The translations under genes and the position numbers were made by a program. Below, piece after piece: positions 28,023 to 34,984 of a DNA stretch of 64,000 nt. The number at the start of each line of letters is the position of its first letter. Position 1 is the first letter of the stretch. The notes under the pieces were generated by a model. It was given only the letters and a program-made list of their open reading frames with translations. It did not search any database and had not been told where the DNA came from. Source of the DNA: Salminus brasiliensis (Eukaryota; Chordata; Actinopteri; Characiformes; Bryconidae); assembly GCF_030463535.1 (NCBI RefSeq), contig NC_132892.1:33038932-33102931 (forward strand). Reading direction: 5' to 3'.

Positions 28023-29024
28023 TATAGCATTTATTAAATAAGAGCATGAGTGAACAACTCTAGTCCTGGAGGGCCAGTCTCCAGCAAATTTTGTTTGTTG
28101 CCTCACCTGATTCGACTTATTATCAGGCAATGTGAGTAAGTATAAGTATGACAACTACCATTCTTTCAATTAAAAAAAAAACAACAACTACCATTCTTTC
28201 AATAAAAAAAAACAAATAATACAAGTTAATAACTAAAAACATTAGTTTGCTTGCTTGAGTGGACATTTTGTCCTACTAAAAATTCACAGTACAGTATGTG
28301 GACAAAATTATTGGGACACCTGTGCATTTATTGTTTCTTTTAAAATCAAGGATATATTATAGAGTTTATCCTGCTTTTGTTAGAGTAACTGTCTCAACTC
28401 TACATGGAAAAGGCATTTTTACTAGATAATGGAGCATTGCTGTGAGACTTTGATTGGATCCAGTGACAAGAGAGAGGTAATGATATCAGAACGTTGGATG
28501 ATTACCATCTCATTTCATCCACTATCCTCAGTCCACTCAAAAGGTTTGGATGGATTTCAGATTTTTAAACTTACACTCAGGCTTTATATCCTTCTAGCCA
28601 ATGCCTGGCATGGTGCCAATAGGTCTATGTTTACCTGCTCCAGAGAGTCCTATTCTATTCTTCAACAAACTGTGTGTATGCATTTCCTGTGTCAGCAAAG
28701 GGTGCAGCTTAAAGTAGAATTCATTAGAAGAGGGTATCCATAGATATTTGGGAACAACACCATACACACCATAAATCGAAATAAGTCTTAAGGACAGATA
28801 AAAAATAGATCTATATGACTTTATTTCTTAGATATAATTCAAATAGGATGAATATGGCTTTAAATATAAATACACAGCTTTTTGTTTTACTTTTTTAAAA
28901 AAGAAGTGTGAACTATAATTTTAAAGTTAACTAAAACATCTGAAATCTGACCTTTCCATCTTTGTTATAAGTTAAACAGATATAAATACTCACATGGCAG
29001 AAAAATGATTATATTTGTGTCCAT
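12656..29024 (-). CDS. Gene B: adhesion GPCR with three D8C domains (19 exons, 986 aa)
   Basis: Exons in coding order: 29024-28994, 27510-27463, 25378-25007, 24921-24862, 23511-23095, 21926-21540, 21172-21101, 20313-20282, 20184-20107, 19989-19803, 19338-19225, 16204-16023, 15599-15432, 14920-14714, 14614-14382, 14057-13991, 13723-13632, 13478-13316, 12706-12656 (stop TGA). Every junction has AG/GT and phases agree; the sum is 2961 nt without a stop. Layout: signal peptide (1-26), D8C (27-150), linker, D8C (171-310), D8C (310-439), Thr/Ser linker, GAIN (about 463-716) with GPS at 700/701, seven helices (about 717-970), 16-residue tail. The 7TM part resembles the EGF-TM7/ADGRE group (conserved extracellular Cys pair, WSFLGPV in helix 5, VRQQYRKW at the tail). 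Expected plasma-membrane receptor, split at the GPS with a tethered agonist. Introns host several Tc1 elements. The ligand is unknown. Exon borders are predicted by eye; alternative linkers may exist. Confidence 0.85.
12890..13110. mobile_element. MITE-like fragment ('gtccaaatgtttgtggaca' family)
   Basis: The phrase 'tgtccaaatgtttgtggac' followed by 'acccc/acccattctaa' occurs here and at about 32825. It is the terminal part of a small non-autonomous Tc1/mariner-like element common in fish. It lies in the last intron of gene B. No coding capacity. Confidence 0.5.
13484..13512. repeat. (AG)n tract next to the exon 18 acceptor of gene B
   Basis: A run of AG dinucleotides on the plus strand gives the polypyrimidine tract (CT)n on the coding strand, ending at the AG acceptor of exon 18 (13478). 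The same arrangement is longer in gene C (33853-33897) and recurs beside exon 15 in B (14617-14642) and C (37882-37900). These microsatellites double as splice-acceptor pyrimidine tracts. Confidence 0.85.
13855..13951. repeat. (ATT)n and (AAT)n arms forming a microsatellite palindrome
   Basis: About 40 bp of TTA/ATT repeats, a short 'ttgttctt' centre, then about 50 bp of AAT repeats. The two arms are complementary and could extrude as a cruciform. Lies in an intron of gene B's 7TM region. Confidence 0.85.
14617..14642. repeat. (AG)n pyrimidine tract of the exon 15 acceptor
   Basis: About 26 bp of AG repeats directly upstream (coding sense) of the TM3-4 exon of gene B. The paralogous tract in gene C is at 37882-37900. 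Confidence 0.8.
15432..15599 (-). CDS. Gene B exon 13: GPS (GAIN proteolysis site) with one Cys lost
   Basis: 56 residues with the GPS signature: VYWKN…[17 protein letters not shown]. Cleavage is expected between HL and S (residues 700/701), leaving STFALIM as the tethered agonist. Canonical GPS motifs have C-x-C before HL. Here the second Cys codon is AGT (15491-15489, Ser), while both gene C copies retain TGT. His-Leu/Ser at the cut site is kept. The missing disulphide could weaken folding or cleavage. Confidence 0.88.
16023..20313 (-). CDS. Gene B GAIN-domain exons 8-12
   Basis: Exon 8 (20313-20282) is a short N-glycosylation-rich segment ending TECQ. Exon 9 (20184-20107) gives [20 protein letters not shown]. 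Exon 10 (19989-19803) starts [10 protein letters not shown]. Exon 11 (19338-19225) has [11 protein letters not shown]. Exon 12 (16204-16023) has [15 protein letters not shown]…, [12 protein letters not shown], the beta-strand region just ahead of the GPS. Lengths are 32, 78, 187, 114 and 182 bp, with phases that keep the frame. Several N-x-S/T sites fit an extracellular domain. Exon 12 has no counterpart in gene C. Confidence 0.85.
16454..19145 (-). mobile_element. Old Tc1-like element in gene B intron 11, host of a nested Tc1
   Basis: Outer ends are recognisable on both sides ('ggttggtacccttt' near 16475 and 'aggggtaccaacaattttg' near 19125) and match the ends of the plus-strand copy at 56970-58428. 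16600-17295 holds a very decayed minus-strand transposase, with HTH residues readable near 17250 ([11 protein letters not shown]). 18842-19145 holds the other end. The interval between is a younger Tc1. No intact transposase. Confidence 0.75.
17299..18839 (-). mobile_element. Nested, younger Tc1-like transposon with frameshifted transposase
   Basis: Long terminal inverted repeats: 17299-17500 pairs with 18650-18839 (shared 'aattgtgcaagttctccc' and 'ataatggtggaaaataagt'). The outer ~40 bp of the left end is missing. The transposase reads on the minus strand from ATG at 18480 ([27 protein letters not shown]) to about 18115, then after frameshifts from 18097 to 17483, with DDE blocks [33 protein letters not shown] and the end [17 protein letters not shown] dead DD34E element, better preserved than its host. 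Confidence 0.85.
19765..19793. repeat. Short (GTT)n microsatellite
   Basis: About eight GTT repeats just left of gene B exon 10. Intronic. Confidence 0.7.
20500..20790. repeat. Imperfect (AGT/AGC)n microsatellite in gene B intron 7
   Basis: About 290 bp dominated by AGT, AGC and ATT triplets with interruptions. An open frame across it on the minus strand is a low-complexity artefact, not a gene. Confidence 0.85.
21101..21172 (-). CDS. Gene B exon 7: Thr/Pro-rich linker
   Basis: 72 bp, phase 1 to 1, encoding a mucin-like stretch ([16 protein letters not shown]) between the third D8C and the GAIN domain. Probably O-glycosylated stalk. Homologous in position and style to the 69-bp linker exons of gene E and exon 4 of gene B. 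Confidence 0.8.
21540..21926 (-). CDS. Gene B exon 6: third D8C domain
   Basis: 387 bp, phase 1 to 1. Family landmarks in order: [81 protein letters not shown]. All expected Cys are present, including the vicinal CC typical of the uromodulin/GP2 module. The best-conserved D8C copy of the window. Confidence 0.9.
23095..23511 (-). CDS. Gene B exon 5: divergent second D8C domain
   Basis: 417 bp, phase 1 to 1, open throughout. Keeps [37 protein letters not shown] and TYCAG, but lacks several D8C cysteines: none at the usual CD position (YDDT), none after IVTR (EIYV), and LLLP replaces the penultimate Cys region. It has six Cys in all versus nine in its neighbours. Splice sites are intact, so it is probably expressed; perhaps a specialised or relaxed domain. 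Confidence 0.82.
24255..24600. mobile_element. LINE/SINE 3'-end fragment with (AAGAT)n tail
   Basis: An (AAGAT)n tract at 24265-24302 runs into 'cctttattagtcccacagtg' and 'gggaaattcaca', a 3'-terminal motif found repeatedly in fish retroelements. It sits in a gene B intron. No coding part recognised; class uncertain. Confidence 0.5.
24862..24921 (-). CDS. Gene B exon 4: linker between D8C 1 and 2
   Basis: 60 bp, phase 1 to 1, encoding [20 protein letters not shown], a Ser/Thr/Pro-rich spacer with an N-glycosylation site. Same VIAPxN core as the gene E linkers (TIAPMN). Confidence 0.8.
25007..25378 (-). CDS. Gene B exon 3: first D8C domain
   Basis: 372 bp, phase 1 to 1. [87 protein letters not shown]. 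Nine Cys. Nearly identical to the D8C exon of gene A (28-402) apart from the latter's stop. D8C modules occur in uromodulin, GP2, OIT3 and similar secreted or GPI-anchored proteins. Confidence 0.9.
25662..27279 (+). mobile_element. Full-length Tc1-like transposon with intact transposase, in gene B intron 2
   Basis: Terminal inverted repeats of about 210 bp: 25662-25880 pairs with about 27062-27279 (for example 'gcccgaaagtattcatac' versus its complement). Each holds an inner and an outer direct-repeat-like motif (ttcatacccc/ttcataccct), the IR/DR arrangement of Tc1 relatives such as Sleeping Beauty. It is flanked by TA in (TA)n DNA. The outermost few bases of the two ends differ. Opposite in orientation to gene B. 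Confidence 0.92.
26040..27062 (+). CDS. Tc1-like transposase, 340 aa, uninterrupted
   Basis: ATG at 26040, preferred over an upstream TTG-initiated extension because [12 protein letters not shown] is the usual family start. N-terminal paired HTH region (about 1-110), a [10 protein letters not shown] stretch at the link to the catalytic domain, then the DD34E core: [11 protein letters not shown] (first Asp), [12 protein letters not shown] (second), [16 protein letters not shown] (Glu). C-terminus [16 protein letters not shown]. Length and motifs match complete Tc1 transposases. No frameshift or stop. Possibly still functional or recently active. Confidence 0.93.
   Translation: MAKTKELTKDLRLCIVAAHKSGKGYKAISKCFQVPVATVQSIIKKYKKFRTVENLRRCGRKPKVTPVLARRIVREVKKNPRITTKAILVNLDSAGGDISRQTVQRTLHTAGFHGRRPRRTPLLQKRHTKARLTFANAHLDKEEDFWCSVLWSDETKIELFGHNDVCTIWRKKGEAFNPKNTIPTVKHGGGNLMFWGCFSANGPGNLIAVNGTMKKEQYIKILNNNIRQSAEKLGLGNRWTFQHDNDPKHTAKVVKKWLADKNINVLQWPSQSPDLNPIENLWRELKIRVMARRPSNLKELELITKDEWAKIPVETCKKLVSNYRKRLIAVIANEGFSINY
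27281..27364. repeat. (TA)n microsatellite at the transposon's right flank
   Basis: About 80 bp of nearly pure TA, with a matching shorter TA-rich stretch at the left flank (25630-25660). A natural TA target for Tc1 insertion. Confidence 0.9.
27463..29024 (-). CDS. Gene B leader exons 1 and 2 (signal peptide)
   Basis: Exon 1 (29024-28994): ATG and ten codons, [10 protein letters not shown]. Exon 2 (27510-27463): [16 protein letters not shown]. Together they form a classic signal peptide with a hydrophobic core and small residues at the end. The same 31 bp + 48 bp architecture, with near-identical sequence, heads genes A, D and E; gene C has exon 1 only. Confidence 0.85.
27962..28019. repeat. 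(TA)n microsatellite in gene B intron 1
   Basis: About 55 bp of TA repeats. No coding meaning. Confidence 0.9.
28290..28760. mobile_element. MITE-like non-autonomous DNA element, copy 1
   Basis: Starts 'gtatgtggacaaaattattg' and contains 'gctccagagagtcctattct' and 'gggtgcagcttaaagtag'. The same blocks in the same order occur at 43075-43490, and inverted blocks occur at 32820-33010. About 450 bp, non-coding, in gene B intron 1. Confidence 0.7.
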
Positions 29025-30460
29025 TTTCAGTAATCCTTTTTTGTCAGTATTCCCATTTGTAGGCAGCTGTGCAGAACTGTACTCTGTGGACTTCAGTGAA
29101 AAGAAATCCCTTAAATGTCGTTATTTTACATATTTTACATAAACAATTTAAGTATCTGCTTCTTTGGTGAGCCTCAGCAACAAAGACTTCATGCATTCAA
29201 GGAAATACTGAACTTAATTTCCATATGTTTTCTGTTTGTTGTATTTACATATTTTTCTTTACAAGCAGTGTGCAACAGGGTACGCCTACAATAACACACC
29301 TGCTTTCCAATAAACGTATGACTGCAATCATAATGGGAAAACAAGGATGTCTAAAAGAATATCTGACAAAGTGAAAACAAATTGTTTTAAAAACAAAATC
29401 CAAATCCAATACAAATACAATAATTAGAAAACACAATAAAATTACATTTTTGTTGATTAAATTTTATAAATGATGTTTAAAGATGTTTCTTCAGTTGTGT
29501 GAGTTTAGTTAGATTACCTTTATCTCTCAGTGTTGATCAGATAAAGATCAAATATTTAAATGTTAAAATATATTTAAAAAGACAAAGATTCTCACAGGGT
29601 GTCCTAATTGTCCACGTGGCTGTACATGTACATTCATGTCTGTTTTCTGACACTAAATTAAGCACATTTCAGTCGTTTAACTAACATGGTTAAATTATGA
29701 TTTTTTGTATATTTTACAACATGGTTCTTTGAATTTGGACTCGCAAGAAATGTATGATCATGAGACAAGATAAACAAAGACAGCATCTATATTCACATGA
29801 TTCCCTGCATATGTAGATGTTATCTCACTTAGATTTACATATGTAAACATACTGGTAGTCTAGGTTTTTAGTGTAAATACAGAAAAATATTCCTGGAATA
29901 TATCACACAACCATGCCAAAGGCAATAAACCATTTGCATAAGTCTGTTTCACTAAACCTGTTTATTAATGCCAGATTAAATTTGATGGTGATCATGGATA
30001 TAGAGTGAAGTAAATCCTTGTAAACACCAGGATACAGTTGGAATTTTGTTTATACACAGTTATTTATTTGAAAATTAAGATATTATATCGTATTTTGTTT
30101 GACTGCAAATGTTCTGCAAATGTCCTTCACCTCTTACCCCCCCCCCACTTCCCAGCTCAGTCATCAAATGTAGTGGATCACTATTAATAGAAACCTTATA
30201 ACTCATAAACTCATAAAAAAAACCTCGTCTTTACTATAGATGAAACAGTAATGCCATGATCTATAGTTTTACTGTTGCTGTAGGTAAAACATTAACACTA
30301 TAGATCAGGTTGTTACTGTTTCAGCTACAGTAAAGACCAGTAAAGTAAGTGAAACAGTGACATCCTAATCTATTTGTTTTGAGAAAAGATAAACAGAGGA
30401 CATTTCAAACATAGTAAAAGTGGTAAACTAACAACAGTCAAATTTGATACACTGCAGATT
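29025..30460. other. 5' flank of gene B and AT-rich intergenic DNA
   Basis: 29025-29385 aligns with the 5' flank of gene A and with remnant A', so it is the conserved promoter-proximal sequence of the family. 29487-29620 resembles 53911-54040 inside gene E intron 1, so that part is dispersed. No other gene seen. Confidence 0.4.
30229..30335. repeat. Inverted repeat, ~38-bp arms
   Basis: Arms 30229-30266 and 30298-30335 are complementary with a few mismatches ('gatctatag' against 'ctatagatc', and so on), separated by about 31 bp. Could be a decayed MITE or a local hairpin. Confidence 0.7.
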
Positions 30461-30850
30461 TTGCAAGTTTTCCCATACACATAGAATGGAGTTCTAATTT
30501 TTTTGTAGGTGCACTTCAACTGTGAGAATCATCAGAAACAAAAAAACTGGATGATTTTTAAGTAATCAATTTGCACTTTATTGCATGGAGTATTTGATCA
30601 CTTACCAACCAGCAATAATTCTGGCTCTCACAGACCTTCTTTAAGAAGTGATCCTATTCTGCACTCCTCTATTAATTGCACCTGTTTGAACTCATCAAAA
30701 GAGCTGTCTAGGGACACCAGGGACAAAATTGTAGACCTGCACAAGGCTAGGATGGACTACAGGATAATAGGCAAGCTTGATGAGAAGGCAGCAACTGTTG
30801 GCGCAATAATTAGAAAATGGATAAAACACTCCAAGCAAGTTCTAATAAAA
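30460..30850 (+). mobile_element. Tc1-like relic, 5' half only
   Basis: Plus strand encodes an N-terminal transposase fragment ([34 protein letters not shown]), the HTH part of a Tc1 transposase, preceded by terminal-repeat-like sequence from 30460. The catalytic part is missing. Truncated copy. Confidence 0.65.
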
Positions 30851-31424
30851 ATATGTGATGTAGCCCTGATGACCTTTAGTGAAGCTATTATAACTTTATA
30901 ATATAGTTATATATTGTATATAATAGTTATACTACTGACATTAATTTTACATTACCTACAAATGCTGTCCTTAATACTACTGAATAAAAAACACAAAATG
31001 TGTCAATATATACTATTAAAATCATAATTATTATTTAATATATTTTATTGAGCAAGCAGTGAATCATCAATTACACATACCCATGAACAATCAAATAACT
31101 AAATATGTATCCAACAATGATGTATATCATAAGATATACTCACATCTGTCATATATATGATAAAATGTTATGATACAAAAACTGTTAACACATTTAAAAC
31201 GCACAGTAAAACTTTATTCAGAGTGGTCCTCATATACATGATTAATAAACTCTTAATAGAGTATCAGTAACACATCAACAGCAGATCAGTGCAGTAGTCC
31301 AAATCCACTGAGGTAAATAACTTGAAGATGTTCTGCTGATGCTTTACTGACATTCAGTAGAGTTCATCCGTTACATCAAGTAGACGTAATATTCTAACAT
31401 CACGTTATTTACATACCAATTTAA

Positions 31425-31845
31425 CCCTCTAACCCTGATCCTAATCCCAACCTTAACCTCAATCCAAAACCTAAACTTTTTCATCATCCTGGCCCTAATC
31501 CTAACCCTAACCTCAATCCAAACGCTAATCAAAACCAAAACTTAACCCAAAACCTAACCCTAATCCTAACCTTAATTTTAAACCAAACCCTAACTCTAAC
31601 CCTGGTCCTGATCTTAACCCTCACCCTGGTCGTATTCCTAACCTTAACCTCAACCCAAAACCTAAACCTAACCCTTAACCTGACCCCAATCCTAACCTCA
31701 ACCTCAACCCAAAACCTAACCCTAATCCCAACCTTAATTTAAAACCAAACCCTAACCCTAAACCTGGCCCTAATCCTAATCTTAACCCTGGCCCTAATCC
31801 TAATCTTAACCGTAACTCAAAACCTAACCCTAACCCTCATCCAGT
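31425..31845. repeat. Degenerate telomere-like (CCCTAA) tract
   Basis: About 420 bp made of imperfect CCCTAA, CCTAAC, CCTAAT and CCTCAA hexamers and heptamers. Vertebrate telomeres are TTAGGG/CCCTAA; this is an interstitial, diverged version. Similar tracts at 32155-32415 and, weaker, 38380-38870. Confidence 0.75.
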
Positions 31846-32154
31846 TCTCTTTATAGTCTAATCCAGTTAAGATCCAGTTCCAGACTGGTATCAGCAGCAG
31901 CTCCATTACAGCTGGTTGAGGATGTTGAGATGATCTTTAGAGACCTGTTAGGTGGTCAGTAATTTCTCAGGTGAACATCTACAGATTCTGAAATTCAGTC
32001 TACAATACATTCTATAAGAGGTTAAACAGATCACATCAGTTAAAAAAAAGGACGGTCATGCTGAAAAAACATTACCGTTATATAAAACCCCCATTATATA
32101 AACATAAACATTTAAATTAACATTAGAAATGTTCCATGCATTCAACAACATAAA

Positions 32155-32415
32155 AAACAAACCCTAACCCTAACCCTTGTTCTAATCTTAACTCTCACCC
32201 TGGTCTTATTCCCATCCTTAACCTCAACCTCAACCCAAAACCTAACCCTAATCCTAATCCTAACCTTGATTTAAAACCTAACCCTAACCCTGGTCCTAAT
32301 CTTAATCCTCACCATGGTCTTATTCCTAACCTTAACCTCAAACCAAAACCTAAACCTAACCCTAATCCTAACCCTAACCCTGGCCCTAATCCTAATCTTA
32401 ACCTTAACCTTAAAA
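32155..32415. repeat. Degenerate telomere-like (CCCTAA) tract
   Basis: Second CCCTAA-type block, about 260 bp, separated from the first by about 300 bp of ordinary sequence. Same strand orientation. Confidence 0.75.
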
Positions 32416-32819
32416 AAACATTTATTTTTGGTAAGGACCTTTTTAGATATTCAACCTACTGAACTAACATATAGATAATAAATTCACCTACATTTTCTCA
32501 AACTAACCTTGAAGCTTATTCTCACCTTCACCTCAAGATCCTAAAGTCTAGTAAGACACCTAGATAGTTTGTTAAAGGTTTGAACACCTGTATTGGGGGC
32601 TGTACTGGGTGTACTGTCCAAATTAAAGTGAGTCTGAAAAAACATGCATTGCTAATTATTTTACTGCTGCAGTTCAGCTTCACTTCAAATGTGAATGTGA
32701 AGTTTCTTCAGTATCTTCTGGATGGTTGCTGAAGCTCATCACTTAAAGACACAACAGGTACTTTCTGTACTGCTGTCTGACCTGAAAGTAGATCACATGA
32801 GCAGAGAGCAGGACGTTAG

Positions 32820-33110
32820 TTATACACTATATGTCCAAATGTTTGTGGACACCCATTCTAATGGATGCATTAGGTTACTTTAAGCTGCGCCCATTGCTGA
32901 AACAGCAATGAAACATGAACCTATTGGCACCATGCCTAATGCCAGCTGTGGGCTAGGGGGTTATGAATCCCCCCTAGCATTGAGCTTTAGAATGCGTCAG
33001 GGATTTGGGGTTGAGGTGGGGTGATGTTCATCCAACATCATGGCCTTACCAATGCTCTTGTTGCTGAATGCAAATAAATCCTCACAGCAGTTTGTTTAAT
33101 TTGCATTAGA
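32820..33110. mobile_element. MITE-like element, inverted copy
   Basis: Begins 'cactatatgtccaaatgttt' and continues with the complement of blocks shared by the copies at 28290 and 43075 ('acctattggcaccatgc'). Intron of gene C. Confidence 0.6.
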
Positions 33111-33687
33111 GTAACAAGAAAGATGTTTGCCATACAGTTGTGTAATTAATCTGTCTAACTGACTCAATCGAAATTAGGCTGTAAAGGCTGTAGCTTCCCA
33201 TGTATTTGCAATAAGAAGTGAATTATAGGATATTCTGGCATATCCTTTAGGAATGTAATGATCTTACAGGGTGAATTCAATAGGATTGTCATATCTCAAC
33301 TCTATTATACAATTTAAATGATGACACTACACTCAGAAAGACGTTTTGGAAACTTTTGAGGTTCTTTAAAGAACTTTAGAATAGATGGGTAATGAATAAA
33401 ATCAGGTTTTAAAAGTGCCATAGTGCCATTTATTGATTCAAGTTGTATAATGGTGTATAAACAGTACATGTGTGACTTGCTTGAGCTATATTTTTACTAA
33501 GGACATGACAAATATGAAAAGCTTTCCTTTTATGGGCAGCTTTATATCCTAATGCCGGCCCATAGCCACGTTGCAAAGCCTAGCATAGCATAGCTTAGGT
33601 TTTAACACTGTAACAACTTTTTTCTTTTCTAATTATTATTATTATATATTGTAATTATGATGCTCAGAGCAACAGACAGTGGCTGAC

Positions 33688-33851
33688 CTCTTGGTTGAGG
33701 ACACAGTAGACCAGGAAGATGAAGGTGCCCTGCTGGGAGTTGAGGAAGAGGAAGACCATCTCCAGCACCTTACTGCCATCAATGAAGAAACCCAGAATCC
33801 AGGGGCAACCGAGGATGGCACTTTGGACCAGGATTTTAAAGACAAGAATTC

Positions 33852-33901
<50 letters not shown>

Positions 33902-34316
33902 GAAATGTAAAGATTTTAAAGGATGTTTCAGGTTTGTCAGGAAGTGGCAACAGGTCATATGAGAACAGTTTATTACTTGATTTGCTTGATCTGGGAAAGG
34001 TCACTGTTCAGCCGTGCCAGGGCTGTTCTCAAGGTGAAAATGATGAAGAAAAAGATGATCATGTTAATCTGCAAACGTGATAAAGCATTTACAACACATT
34101 TTAAAATACAAGTTTTACAAACAGAATTATTGTAATATGTTTTACCATTTAATACAGAAACTCACTATGTGAAAATAGCAAGGTCTTCCTATTATAAGAA
34201 CCACTTCTATAATGGGGAAGGTGGGTTCATACTCTAGATCAGAACTTACTGTAAGAATAAAACACACAGGACCCAGAAAACTCTACACAAAGTTCCTGTC
34301 TGTCTTAATCCAGCAT
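33688..34316 (-). pseudogene. Gene C TM5-TM7 exons (16-18)
   Basis: 33850-33688 (163 bp, TM6-7: [20 protein letters not shown]…, CVLNQE), 34068-33977 (92 bp, INMIIFFFIIFTLRTALARL) and 34316-34250 (67 bp, [13 protein letters not shown]…). Identical lengths and phases to gene B. Open and well conserved. The plus-strand open frame over 33679-33903 (MADLLVED…) is an antisense shadow. Confidence 0.85.
33853..33897. repeat. (AG)n microsatellite at the gene C exon 18 acceptor
   Basis: About 45 bp of AG, longer than the orthologous tract of gene B, forming the pyrimidine tract on the coding strand. Confidence 0.9.
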
Positions 34317-34984
34317 CTGCAAAAAGGAATCCATGAATGTAAAACTAAATACATCAATAATAAGCAACATAGTGTGTTTTAATATTAATAAATAATTATA
34401 TTTGAGAAATTATTCATATATTATATTTTTATTTTTGATTAATCAAGATCAAGAGTTAAGCTTTAATCCCATTCTGACCTCTTCCAGATCTTCTTTTCAT
34501 CAGGAGAATCATTTCTTGATAAAAGTGCACTGGTCTCTACTGTAATTCCCAGAGTGAATCTAAGACAATCTTTAATGTAAATAGAAAGTATTTTCTTGGC
34601 TGTCCTCTAACAAGGTAAGATTTTGGTTAATAAATGTGACATCATCTGTATTTCTTGATTGGTTGATTTCATAAGACACAATTAATGAGCAGTGTCAAAA
34701 TACTTTTGTCCATATAGTCTGTGTCTGGTGCTCACTTAAAGATGTTTTTGGCATTTTGGTCAACTACAACCTCAACTCACTGTGGACTGCCGTATCCATC
34801 AGGAAACAGTCCAACAGACACGCCCACCACTACCAGGGGAATAATGTATCCAATCACGATCAGACATTTCCAGCTGAGAATCTCCTTCTGCTTGGATCTG
34901 ATCTTTGTGAGGTTCTTCACTGAGATGAAGAGCAGCACAGCTTCAATGAACATCCACACAAAAGCAGAGAGGAGGAGGAAGTGC

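Noticed and set aside
33679..33903. Plus-strand open frame ([14 protein letters not shown]…) conserved at 13307-13558 as well
   Set aside because: It is the antisense of the TM6-7 exon in genes B and C. Conservation comes from the coding strand, and its end runs into the (AG)n microsatellite.
34721..34984. N-terminal 88 codons of the long LINE frame
   Set aside because: This part is antisense receptor exon and intron sequence. The true LINE begins at the target-site duplication at 34985.
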